Source: a virus. From it: 22,317 bases of DNA. Shown here piece by piece: positions 5,877 to 13,306 of this stretch. A program made the translations under genes and the position numbers. The DNA is taken from positions 1-22,317 of the IMG/VR virus record IMGVR_UViG_3300003852_000071; one strand, given 5' to 3'. The notes beneath the pieces were generated by a model. The model saw only the letters and a list, made by a program, of their open reading frames with translations. It made no database searches and had not been told where the DNA came from. Position 1 is the stretch's first letter; every line of letters begins with the position of its first letter.

Positions 5877-7685
5877 TTAATCTAAATTATTTCTTTTGAG
5901 ATTTAATCTAAAATCTGCTCTTTTTTTAAGATTAAATCTTAAACTAGTTTCTTTTTTAGGTGCAGGAGTTTCTGGTATAGGAACTTTTTGCGGAATTGGA
6001 CCACCCGGAAATCCAAAATCTTGAGGACTATTTTTTTCAGGACCAGGTTTATTTTCTGGTCTCTTTATTGGTACTCCAGGCTTATTTGGAGTTGGTAGAG
6101 TAGTTGGTTTTACAGGACCTTCCATAGGACCTTCTGAAGGACCTTCACTTTCATCTCCATCTCCAGTTGGTAATGTATTAGGTAGTGGACCAACTTTAGG
6201 CGCGTTTAAATCAAATACACTTCCACGCTCTTTTTCTAGATTTTTCTTTTCAGTATCAGGATCTAAATTTAACAATGGTAATACTGTTGCCATTGAAATT
6301 AATCCTTTTTGTTGTAATTGTTGTATAAAATTCATAACAGTTTGATTACCAGTTAAATCCTGTTGTTGCCATGATATTTCTGGAACCACTAATTGCATGT
6401 CTTTTCTAGCAATTGATATTCTTTTTTGTTTATTGCTCATATATTTGGATGCTATTTCACCATTTACAGGTTTATAAAATCCTTGAATTTCAGCAATCGG
6501 TTTATATACTTTATGTCTAATCCAGGATTCTAAACGTAATCTATAAGACATATATCTGCGTGCTAAAGTATCAAATCCAACTTGTGCCGTTGCGTATGTA
6601 GGGCCTTCACCATTTAACATTGCTTGATTCATACCAAGTCCATTCATAAGTTCTTTTTGAATAAAATCAAATTCCTGATTTAATGGCAATATTTTTCCTG
6701 ATGATCCAACATAATCAAATTGTAATCCATAATGATACACCATAAAGAAATTTGGGTCTGTATCAGCTTCCATTAAAGTGTCTCTTAAACTATCTAGATC
6801 ATCCTGAGTTGGCATTGGTTCATTAGGCATACCGACTTTAGCTACCCTAAGAGGCATAATATGTCTATTAGCTATGGCATCTTGTGCTTGTCTTAATTTA
6901 TCTTTATAAATTAATGTTTTAAAACATCTCATCATAATGGGAGTTCCCCATGTTTCATATTGAGAAGCTTTATGTGCTATATGTGAAACTAATCTATTAT
7001 CTAATCCTATATTTTTTCCAGTTTGAACGCTTTTAACAATTTCAGATGGTAGTTGATTATATACTTCTGCCCACTGTCCTCTAGGTCCACCTTGTATAAT
7101 TGCATTTAAATTAGCGTCAGGAATTAATTCTATTTTTGGATCATCTGCAAATATTGAACTTTGAATATCCATATAATCCGGATTTAATAAGGTAAATTTT
7201 TCCCACATTCCTTCTGTCTCATTCAATTGTCCAAATGGAAATACATCACCTATTTTCCAATATTCTAATCCTATGTTTAATAAAAGATTAATTATATCTA
7301 ATTTTTCAAATGCCATATAATCGAAAAATTGTTTAATAGATGCATCACTACATACATGACTAAAATCAGATATAGGAAATTCAGTATGCAAATCTAAAGA
7401 AGTAGCTACTATTGGTTCCGTTCTATAAAAATGACGGCACCATTCATTTCTTTCACGTCTATCACGTGGAAGCATCATGTTCGTGGTTTGGAAAAGTGGA
7501 TGATAAAAAGTAGGATTACCAATTTTTACATTTGTTCCAACAGCGTTAGCCATTTTTCGCTGAACGTTTTTTGGTAATGTATTTTTTTCTATTATTGCTG
7601 CTTTCATTAATCCTGCAGTACTTTGTTTTCCTCTATTATTCCATTCGTCGTTAATATTATTAGTTATAATTTTTTTATCTTCCAA
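5877..7685 (-). CDS. Portal protein
   Basis: The TTG start at 7685 follows GGGGAGTG by 8 bases; the product is 602 residues. The portal forms the ring at the capsid vertex through which DNA enters and the tail attaches. The central region is typical: an N-terminal clip/wing portion with FYRTEPIVATSLDLHTEFP, VSHIAHKASQYETWGTPIMMRCFK near residue 235-258, then the long stem/crown helices with NQEFDFIQKELMNGLGMNQA, NGEGPTYATAQVGFDTL and RRYMSYRLRLESWIRHKVY. Residues 510-580 form a Pro/Gly-rich, probably disordered tail (GPSEGPMEGPVKPTTLPTPN). The last 25 residues hold two similar basic elements (LRFNLKKR, FRLNLKR) unrelated to known portals and similar to the RLxK signal elsewhere in the window. 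The gene begins a transcription unit after the terminator at 7762-7792. Confidence 0.9.
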   Translation of the reverse strand: MEDKKIITNNINDEWNNRGKQSTAGLMKAAIIEKNTLPKNVQRKMANAVGTNVKIGNPTFYHPLFQTTNMMLPRDRRERNEWCRHFYRTEPIVATSLDLHTEFPISDFSHVCSDASIKQFFDYMAFEKLDIINLLLNIGLEYWKIGDVFPFGQLNETEGMWEKFTLLNPDYMDIQSSIFADDPKIELIPDANLNAIIQGGPRGQWAEVYNQLPSEIVKSVQTGKNIGLDNRLVSHIAHKASQYETWGTPIMMRCFKTLIYKDKLRQAQDAIANRHIMPLRVAKVGMPNEPMPTQDDLDSLRDTLMEADTDPNFFMVYHYGLQFDYVGSSGKILPLNQEFDFIQKELMNGLGMNQAMLNGEGPTYATAQVGFDTLARRYMSYRLRLESWIRHKVYKPIAEIQGFYKPVNGEIASKYMSNKQKRISIARKDMQLVVPEISWQQQDLTGNQTVMNFIQQLQQKGLISMATVLPLLNLDPDTEKKNLEKERGSVFDLNAPKVGPLPNTLPTGDGDESEGPSEGPMEGPVKPTTLPTPNKPGVPIKRPENKPGPEKNSPQDFGFPGGPIPQKVPIPETPAPKKETSLRFNLKKRADFRLNLKRNNLD

Positions 7686-7761
7686 TATTTACACTCCCCA
7701 TTCCAAAGAGTTTTAATCTTTATCATTTAATAAAAAATACATTATATTTTATAACTTTAAA

Positions 7762-7792
7762 TAAAAAAAGAGTTCTTTATAAAGAGCTCTTT
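7762..7792 (-). terminator. Intrinsic terminator before the portal gene
   Basis: The plus-strand arms 7767-7779 and 7780-7792 are 13 bases each with one internal mismatch (AAAGAGCTCTTTA against TAAAGAACTCTTT on the minus strand), followed on the minus strand by a run of T. The 5' arm overlaps the stop codon of the gene ending at 7791. Confidence 0.8.
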
Positions 7793-8177
7793 ATTTAATA
7801 TTATTAATATCTTCTGATATAATATTTCCATTTTCTAATTCTATTTCACACATAAATTTATTTCCAACTTCATATGGACCAAATATAATTTTACCAAAAT
7901 TATTATTAATTTTAACTTTTTGACCTATTGTAAAATCTTGCTTTCTACTTTTTTTAAAATTATTATTGTTAAGTTTTTTTCTATTAATAATCTTAGCATC
8001 TCCAAAATATTTTACTAAATCACTATCAAGAGTTTTAATAATTGCTTCTTCTTTTTCTAAACTAATTTCTTCCTCTTCATCTTCATCAATAATTTTTGCG
8101 CAATTAAAATTATCAAATTTATCATTTGATTCATAATTGCTATCATCATAGTTATAAAATTTAGGTTTTTTTCCCAA
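7791..8177 (-). CDS. Hypothetical acidic protein with C-terminal KOW/SH3-like barrel
   Basis: The TTG start at 8177 follows GGGGTG by about 7 bases; the product is 128 residues. Residues 1-50 are polar and very acidic (DEDEEEEISLEKEE), residues 50-80 are basic (KKLNNNNFKKSRKQD), and residues 82-128 form a small beta domain. FTIGQKVKINNNFGKIIF, then GPYEVGNKFMCEIELENG, then ISEDINNIK is the usual pattern of KOW/SH3-like barrels (entry strand 'GQKVKI', turn 'GKI', closing strand). Such barrels bind nucleic acid or proteins. It is the last gene of its unit, ending in the terminator at 7762-7792. Function is otherwise unknown. Confidence 0.6.
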   Translation of the reverse strand: MGKKPKFYNYDDSNYESNDKFDNFNCAKIIDEDEEEEISLEKEEAIIKTLDSDLVKYFGDAKIINRKKLNNNNFKKSRKQDFTIGQKVKINNNFGKIIFGPYEVGNKFMCEIELENGNIISEDINNIK

Positions 8178-8192
8178 AATTCACACCCCAAA

Positions 8193-8438
8193 TTACAAAC
8201 TTTTTTTAATGTCATCTTTAACTGTTTGTAAAATTTCTTCTGGAATACTAGTTATTTCATTGTTTTTATAAGCTGTAATTGTCTCAACTTTGGAATCTCT
8301 TATGGTTATATTTACAGTAATATCTCCGAAAGCTTTATTTAAAAAACTTTTGGAGATATCGTCATAACCATTGTTTACCATTTTTTTATTAAAAATTTCA
8401 ATATCATCAATATCTAAATTTAAATTATAAATTAGCAT
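8193..8438 (-). CDS. Small hypothetical protein, probably made as a -1 frameshift extension
   Basis: The ATG at 8438 gives 81 residues (MLIYNLNLDIDDIEIFNKKM...), with alternating beta/alpha character (GDITVNITIRDSKVETITAY looks like a beta hairpin). No Shine-Dalgarno is present: the bases before the ATG are A10 followed by TAACATCG. The frame is open upstream through the A10 run (codons Lys-Ile-Thr-Ser before the Met) and is exactly -1 relative to the gene ending at 8444. Translation by -1 slippage on the A run would give one fused protein of about 173 residues. Independent initiation cannot be excluded. No family was recognised. Confidence 0.55.
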   Translation of the reverse strand: MLIYNLNLDIDDIEIFNKKMVNNGYDDISKSFLNKAFGDITVNITIRDSKVETITAYKNNEITSIPEEILQTVKDDIKKSL

Positions 8439-8443
8439 CGATG

Positions 8444-8713
8444 TTATTTTTTTTTTGCTCTTAAATCTCTAATAGATACTGAACTTAATATTTTTTTACT
8501 TTTTAAGAAATCGCCTAAATTACTCATAGTTATTTCCATTCCGTTAGAACTCATATAGCCCATTGCTTCTGAAATCATATCAGCTGTTGGATCTACACCC
8601 ATCATAGTCAACATCATTTTAACATTATCTTCATTTAGTTGTATACCAGCAGTTATAACATGACCCTTAATTGTTGATTTTGTTTCTCTTAGATCATTTA
8701 AATTCATATTCAT
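8444..8713 (-). CDS. Small hypothetical protein ending in an A10 slippery run
   Basis: The ATG at 8713 follows GGAGGTTG by 7 bases; an ATG at 8728 overlaps that site and lacks its own. The 89-residue product is helical. The Met-rich core VKMMLTMMGVDPTADMISEAMGYMSSNG resembles a small helical bundle without a known family. It ends SVSIRDLRAKKK, encoded GCA AAA AAA AAA TAA. The A10 run lets a ribosome slip -1 into the downstream 81-codon frame, which has no ribosome binding site of its own. The gene lies in the unrecognised virion-gene run upstream of the portal. Confidence 0.6.
   Translation of the reverse strand: MNMNLNDLRETKSTIKGHVITAGIQLNEDNVKMMLTMMGVDPTADMISEAMGYMSSNGMEITMSNLGDFLKSKKILSSVSIRDLRAKKK
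8447..8456 (-). promoter_or_regulatory. Candidate -1 ribosomal frameshift site (A10)
   Basis: Ten A in a row on the coding (minus) strand contain the classic A-AAA-AAA slippery heptamer, one codon before the TAA of the 0 frame. The -1 frame continues into the next gene without a stop. The same arrangement recurs at 13313-13322. Confidence 0.5.
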
Positions 8714-8727
8714 ATTAACAACCTCCA

Positions 8728-9603
8728 TTATATTTTTTTATAAATATCTTCATTATTTAAATTAATAGCATATTCAGTACTACAATTATCACAATAAATA
8801 CCCATTATATTTTTTACACTTTTTAACTTAATTAAATTTCCTTTACAACTTGGACAAGTTGCTGTTTTAAATAAATCACTTTCAGTGGAATTTAATTTAA
8901 CAATATTTTCATCTTTATTATAACTCATCCTATCAACTTCATCACTTGGAGTTTCATAAGACTCTGCTATAGATTTTTGAGTTTCAGGTAAAGTGACTCT
9001 ACCCTCCATTGTTGTTAAATCAACCGAATTATCTTTATTTATTTTTTCTTCAGTTTGTTTTGCCGTTTCATTAAAATGTTCAACTTCGTCTTTTTGAGCA
9101 TCCATACTATGGATATTTTCAGGGTCTGTTCTAGCATATTCTTGTGCTTTTATTTCAGATACTATTTCTGATAATTCAGATAATTTATTTTCCAAAATTG
9201 CTATCTTTTCATCTAATTCCATTGCTGAACTAACTTTTTCTATTTTTTCTTCTAAAGATTCTTCTATACTTTCTTCATCGCTAGTTTTTTCTAATTCATT
9301 TTCTTCTTCAGCTTTAACTACTTCTTTTTCATTGAGAAAATTATTAACTTCTTCAATGGTGCTAACTCCATCAATTGTCGTAACGATATTTTGAAATTCA
9401 TTATATACCGTTGCAACTTTTTTATCAGCATCTATAGCAACATAAAAAGTTTCATCTTGCCATACAACTTTTGGTAAATCATTTAAATTAATGATTGCTA
9501 TTTTTTCTTGTTCGTTATCTTCAATATTAATTTCTGCTTCTTTTTTAGAAAATCCATCTGCAAAATCGGACATCCATTTTGGTAGCATTCCATGTACACT
9601 CAT
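8728..9603 (-). CDS. Acidic coiled-coil protein with C-terminal zinc ribbon
   Basis: The ATG at 9603 lies after GGGGGA; the product is 291 residues (MSVHGMLPKWMSDFADGFSK...). Residues 30-90 look like a small beta domain (VVWQDETFYVAIDADKKVAT). Residues 95-155 form an acidic coiled coil (LEEKIEKVSSAMELDEKIAI, then NKLSELSEIVSEIKAQ), and residues 155-240 are polar and disordered. The C-terminus holds two CxxC pairs, CPSC and YCDNC, about 20 residues apart: a zinc ribbon, which could bind nucleic acid or protein. No SRLxK motif is present, unlike many neighbours. Its stop codon is joined to the ATG/ribosome binding site of the next gene (TAATGGAGG), so the two are translationally coupled. A head-internal or scaffold-like role is possible. 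Confidence 0.65.
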   Translation of the reverse strand: MSVHGMLPKWMSDFADGFSKKEAEINIEDNEQEKIAIINLNDLPKVVWQDETFYVAIDADKKVATVYNEFQNIVTTIDGVSTIEEVNNFLNEKEVVKAEEENELEKTSDEESIEESLEEKIEKVSSAMELDEKIAILENKLSELSEIVSEIKAQEYARTDPENIHSMDAQKDEVEHFNETAKQTEEKINKDNSVDLTTMEGRVTLPETQKSIAESYETPSDEVDRMSYNKDENIVKLNSTESDLFKTATCPSCKGNLIKLKSVKNIMGIYCDNCSTEYAINLNNEDIYKKI

Positions 9604-9666
9604 TTAAAAATCCCCCAATATTTACATTTTCAAATTATTAATAAAGATTCATAAAAATAATATAAC

Positions 9667-9942
9667 TTATTTTTTCTTTAATCTTTTTAATTTACCTGAT
9701 CTTAAAGACCACTCATTATTATCAACTGGTTTTTCAAATTCCCATTCCCTTGATATATTTTCATTATAGGTTTCGTTTTTAAATTTATTCTTATTAACTA
9801 TTTTTTCGTCAAAATCAGGAAATATTATACTCATTTGAATTCCATTAGGAGAAGTTATGCCTTGATTTTCATTCCCATTAGCATTCTCATTATAGTCTGA
9901 TGTCTCAAAATTAGCTACGTGATTCTTTTTTAACCTAGACAT
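9667..9942 (-). CDS. Small polar protein flanked by SRLKK / KRLKKK motifs
   Basis: The ATG at 9942 follows TAGGAGGATAACT, which also contains the stop of the upstream gene, so the two are coupled. The 91-residue product starts MSRLKKNHVANFE and ends GKLKRLKKK; between them lies an Asn/Glu-rich, probably disordered stretch with a short hydrophobic patch (IQMSIIFPDFDE). No domain is visible. It is the plainest example of the shared motif: the same basic RLKK element stands at both ends of an otherwise unrelated polypeptide. This would suit a peptide liberated by processing, or a linker carrying two docking signals. Function is unknown. Confidence 0.6.
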   Translation of the reverse strand: MSRLKKNHVANFETSDYNENANGNENQGITSPNGIQMSIIFPDFDEKIVNKNKFKNETYNENISREWEFEKPVDNNEWSLRSGKLKRLKKK

Positions 9943-9954
9943 ATAGTTATCCTC

Positions 9955-10359
9955 CTAAAAATTATTAACTCCTAAAAATGACGGAGCACGCTTTAGGGTG
10001 AAATAATTACTATCGTCTTTTCTTTTTATTTTAAATAAATTATCTATATTTTCTTGAAATAAATTTTTACTTTTTCTTAAATTTTCAGCTTCTGGTATTC
10101 TTTTAAAAGCAAGAAGTAATTCTTCGTACATTTCATAAGCTCTTTCAAAATTATCTCCATCATAGTAATTACTACTATAAAATTCATGTTCATGAACAAT
10201 TTGATACCAAGGCTTATTATTAACAATTTTTACATCAAATCCAATAATATCTCCAGATCCTAGAATCATGGAAGTAAGTGTAGTGACATACGAAGATGCT
10301 AATCTACTCATTTTATAGTTTGCTCTTAATCTACTCATAGTTAATAAACTCCGTTCCAT
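9955..10359 (-). CDS. Hypothetical protein with tandem N-terminal MSRL elements
   Basis: Two starts are possible. The ATG at 10359 (MERSLLTMSRL) has GGAGG six bases upstream. The ATG at 10338 (MSRLRANYKMSRLASSY) has GGAG about 11 bases upstream and would match the MSRLKK start of the next gene; I keep the longer form. The first 25 residues hold two copies of MSRL nine residues apart. The rest (about 110 residues) has a beta hairpin (GFDVKIVNNKPWYQIVHEHE) followed by a helix (YEMYEELLLAFKRI) and ends SFLGVNNF. The start overlaps the upstream gene by 19 bases and the stop overlaps the next gene's ribosome binding site, showing tight coupling. No family was recognised. Confidence 0.6.
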   Translation of the reverse strand: MERSLLTMSRLRANYKMSRLASSYVTTLTSMILGSGDIIGFDVKIVNNKPWYQIVHEHEFYSSNYYDGDNFERAYEMYEELLLAFKRIPEAENLRKSKNLFQENIDNLFKIKRKDDSNYFTLKRAPSFLGVNNF

Positions 10360-10631
10360 TGAGTTCCTCCATCCATAACGAATGCTCCCTCAAATGGATA
10401 AGCGCCCCAATCATGTTGACCATTTTCATATTGAACAACTTCTCCTGGAGCTACTGTAGTATTTTCGTTTTTAGGTCTTTTTAAAGTATTTTTTCGTAAA
10501 TCAATTAATATAATATTTTCTAATTCACTCTTTTCTTTATTATCTTGCAACTCTTTATAATTTAGATCAGGTATAGAATTATTTAATTCATCAACTGTTA
10601 ATCTTATACTTTTTTTTATAATAAGCCGCAA
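10341..10631 (-). CDS. Small hypothetical protein with Trp/Gly-rich C-terminus
   Basis: The TTG at 10631 lies 9 bases after TAGGAG; the TTG at 10640 is in frame but directly touches that site, so I prefer 10631. The product is then about 96 residues, starting MRLIIKKSIRLTVDEL, again an RL-x-x-K-K element at the very N-terminus. Residues 15-60 are polar and helical. The end, VAPGEVVQYENGQHDWGAYP then MDGGTQWNGVY, looks like a small beta structure with conserved-type Trp and Gly. It is coupled on both sides: its ribosome binding site contains the TAG of the 750-residue gene, and its end overlaps the next start. No function was recognised. Confidence 0.55.
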   Translation of the reverse strand: MRLIIKKSIRLTVDELNNSIPDLNYKELQDNKEKSELENIILIDLRKNTLKRPKNENTTVAPGEVVQYENGQHDWGAYPFEGAFVMDGGTQWNGVY

Positions 10632-10643
10632 GATAATCAACTC

Positions 10644-12896
10644 CTAATTTATATATTTAGAAAAATCTTTCCAAACATTATCTAAATCTCTTTCACTTTT
10701 TGCTTCAGATAATAAGATATTTAAATTAGAATGTTTATTACTTGTAATAATTTTATTATTTAAAGCTTTATCAATAGTATTCTTAATTTTATCTTTCAAT
10801 TCAATCATTTTTGGAGATAAATCTTGTGTTTTAGCTTCTAAGATTCTATTATCTTGATCAGCAATATTATATTGACCAGTTTGAATTGTTGCAATTTTAT
10901 TTCTTTGTTGTTTTTTAAATTCTATTTTCATTTCTTCTTCGGTTAAAGATTTAATATTACTCATATTCAATAATTCTTCGAACGTATGTTTACTAGTAAA
11001 TTCTCTTGAATTAATTTTAGTAATTTTATTGTTTTTCTCCCAATTATTTATTAATTGTTCTATTTCTTCATCTTTAACAGAAGATATTTTTAATAATTTT
11101 TGTTTTAGTTTATCTTTTGAAATGATAATCCCTGAATCGTTTTTCTTATTAAAATTATAATTTAAATGATTTTTTAATAATTCACTTGTTGCAAATACAT
11201 TTCCTATTTTTTCTATGCTAATTTTTTCACCATTATAATCTGCATAACAACCAGTTATTTTTTTATCATTATAATCTAAAACTAAATTTACAATATTATT
11301 TAACCCTAAATTTTCATTAAATATTTTAATTGTATAATTTGCTTTATTGTCATTATTTTTAAAATCAATAGAAGAATATTTTTTAATATGAGTTGAAATA
11401 TATTTATCACATTTAAATAATAAATTTTCAGAGTTAATAGTATCTTCTACTTCTCTACTTCCTGTATTTTCCATTTCTACTCTATTAAAATTTAAATTTT
11501 CTCCAAATTTCTTAGAATAATTCTTAATTTCTTCTGCATCTAGATTATATTCTTTTATAGTTCCAATTCTATCAACATTTAATTTTTCACCAAATTTCTT
11601 AGAATATTGAGCTATATTAGAAATTTCATCATCATTTAATTTTTCAACATTAATATTATCTAGTAATTCTGAAAAAGATTTTTTTGAAGCAAACAATTCA
11701 CTATTTATTGGATTAAGTAATTTTAAATCAACCCAACTATCAATTACATCATTAATTGATGAACTAGAAATTAAATGAGCTAATTTTTCACTCATATTTT
11801 TCTTAGTATATATTTTTTGATCATTTATTTTTTTCAAATTTGAATTTGAATTTTTAACTAATTCATTAACATTGTTAATATTTGTAGAAAATTCATCTAA
11901 AGTAAAATCTTTATTTTTATAATGCACGCTATTAATATCACTTATTTTTTCATTATTAATATTAAATTTAAATCCAGCTTCGTGAGTAATCCCATTAACA
12001 TCTAATACTTGAGCATTAACATTCAAAGTATTATTCAATCTATTTAAATTAATTAATTTATGATCAACAAAAATGCTTTTTAATATTTTATTAGTATCAA
12101 TAATAAAGCTTTCTTCATTTTTATGTTGTTTAGTTGATACATGTTCTATATTTGGAGCAAAATCAAAAGCACTCATTGGAGCTTCTAAAGCTTCCTTTTC
12201 CATTGATGGAAATAAATAATCCATATCATAATATGATGCAAAAGTATTACTACCTACACCAATAATTTCTCCACTTTTAACTAATTCATTAATTTTATCT
12301 GTTGCTTGACGTAATCCACCGTTAAATCTCCTAATTATTTCTTCTTTATTAATAAGAGAAGCTTTTCCTATAGATTCTACTTTTTTAGAAGTTACAGTTT
12401 TATTATTTTTTATATCTTTAATACATTCTTCTAATCCTGATTTATTAAATGGATATTCTAAAATATCATCATTTAGATTAATTAAAAAAGTATTATTACT
12501 AGCTACTTTATTTCCATTTTTGTTAAATCTAAATATAAAATCAGCCGCAACTCCATCTAATTTAGTTAACAATTGTACTTCATTTTCATTTATTGAAGCT
12601 TCTGTTTTATAATATTTTCCAAGTAAAAATTTTGCTAATTGAATTTTAGAATCAATTACCATTCTATTAGAAGATATTTTCATTCCTTGAGCATATCTAA
12701 GTTCACCAGAAGATTCATCTCTATTAACTGTATTTTTCTCAGCGAAAATACCTTTAGGAGATGATATATCTAAATCAATTTTATTAATAGGCTTAATCTC
12801 TACCTCTGATACACTTTCTAACCATTTTGGGATATCTTCTCTAACATTATTATTTGTATATAATGAAGAGCTAGTTGTTTTAAATTTTCCACTCAT
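10644..12896 (-). CDS. Large hypothetical protein with three copies of a two-domain module
   Basis: The ATG at 12896 lies after GAGGTGATAAC; length is 750 residues. After a leader of about 80 residues, three diverged copies of a module follow at about 83-230, 265-425 and 492-660. Each has a beta-rich part (LDGVAADFIFRFNKNGNKV; LDVNGITHEAGFKFNINNEK; NNIVNLVLDYNDKKITGCYA) and then a helical, winged-helix-like part. The best match is between copies 2 and 3: SELFASKKSFSELLDNI against SREFTSKHTFEELLNMS. Between them lie two copies of YSKKFGE(K/N)LN 29 residues apart. The C-terminal 90 residues are helical. No enzymatic motif, signal or membrane segment is visible. Size, repeats and location suggest a structural or injected virion protein with DNA- or protein-binding wings, but this is inference. 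Confidence 0.7.
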   Translation of the reverse strand: MSGKFKTTSSSLYTNNNVREDIPKWLESVSEVEIKPINKIDLDISSPKGIFAEKNTVNRDESSGELRYAQGMKISSNRMVIDSKIQLAKFLLGKYYKTEASINENEVQLLTKLDGVAADFIFRFNKNGNKVASNNTFLINLNDDILEYPFNKSGLEECIKDIKNNKTVTSKKVESIGKASLINKEEIIRRFNGGLRQATDKINELVKSGEIIGVGSNTFASYYDMDYLFPSMEKEALEAPMSAFDFAPNIEHVSTKQHKNEESFIIDTNKILKSIFVDHKLINLNRLNNTLNVNAQVLDVNGITHEAGFKFNINNEKISDINSVHYKNKDFTLDEFSTNINNVNELVKNSNSNLKKINDQKIYTKKNMSEKLAHLISSSSINDVIDSWVDLKLLNPINSELFASKKSFSELLDNINVEKLNDDEISNIAQYSKKFGEKLNVDRIGTIKEYNLDAEEIKNYSKKFGENLNFNRVEMENTGSREVEDTINSENLLFKCDKYISTHIKKYSSIDFKNNDNKANYTIKIFNENLGLNNIVNLVLDYNDKKITGCYADYNGEKISIEKIGNVFATSELLKNHLNYNFNKKNDSGIIISKDKLKQKLLKISSVKDEEIEQLINNWEKNNKITKINSREFTSKHTFEELLNMSNIKSLTEEEMKIEFKKQQRNKIATIQTGQYNIADQDNRILEAKTQDLSPKMIELKDKIKNTIDKALNNKIITSNKHSNLNILLSEAKSERDLDNVWKDFSKYIN

Positions 12897-12917
12897 GTTA
12901 TCACCTCAGAATAAATT

Positions 12918-13268
12918 CTATCTTAAATAACCTGTTATTTCGTTTAAAGACTCTTCAAGCGTTGTATAAAATCCTCGATATTTTATATTTGACCATATAC
13001 CACTTTTATATCCTTGTAGTGTATTATCAGCTGATAATACTACAAAAACAAAATCTAAATCAGAATCATTATTTTCTAAAAATATTTTCCATACTTCATA
13101 TACTTTTATAATATTAGTTGGAACTAAATTTTTATAAACGCCAAAATCTGTATCTGTAGCACTTGTATCACCTTGTTTTTTAACTGACTTAATTGGTATT
13201 GGAACTGTTTGTAATTTCCTATTTAATAATATAGAAACATTTTGAGCTGCCAATGAAATAGCATCCAT
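12918..13268 (-). CDS. Hypothetical protein, probable -1 frameshift extension of the upstream gene
   Basis: The ATG at 13268 opens a 116-residue product (MDAISLAAQNVSILLNRKLQ...) with a mixed alpha/beta pattern (KVYEVWKIFLENND then DLDFVFVVLSADNTLQGYKS). No Shine-Dalgarno precedes it. The frame is open for 15 more codons (through ADEVENIPLHLV) back to an A10 run in the end of the upstream gene. It is in the -1 frame there, so a fused product of about 419 residues could be made by slippage. The ending TLEESLNEITGYLR is helical. No family was recognised. The initiator Met may not be used at all. Confidence 0.55.
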   Translation of the reverse strand: MDAISLAAQNVSILLNRKLQTVPIPIKSVKKQGDTSATDTDFGVYKNLVPTNIIKVYEVWKIFLENNDSDLDFVFVVLSADNTLQGYKSGIWSNIKYRGFYTTLEESLNEITGYLR

Positions 13269-13306
13269 AACTAAATGTAATGGTATATTTTCAACTTCAT
13301 CAGCTA

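Noticed and set aside
9600-9670. Third A-run frameshift between the genes at 9942 and 9603
   Set aside because: The run before the stop is shorter (AAG AAA AAA TAA), and the downstream gene has its own strong ribosome binding site (GGGGGA).
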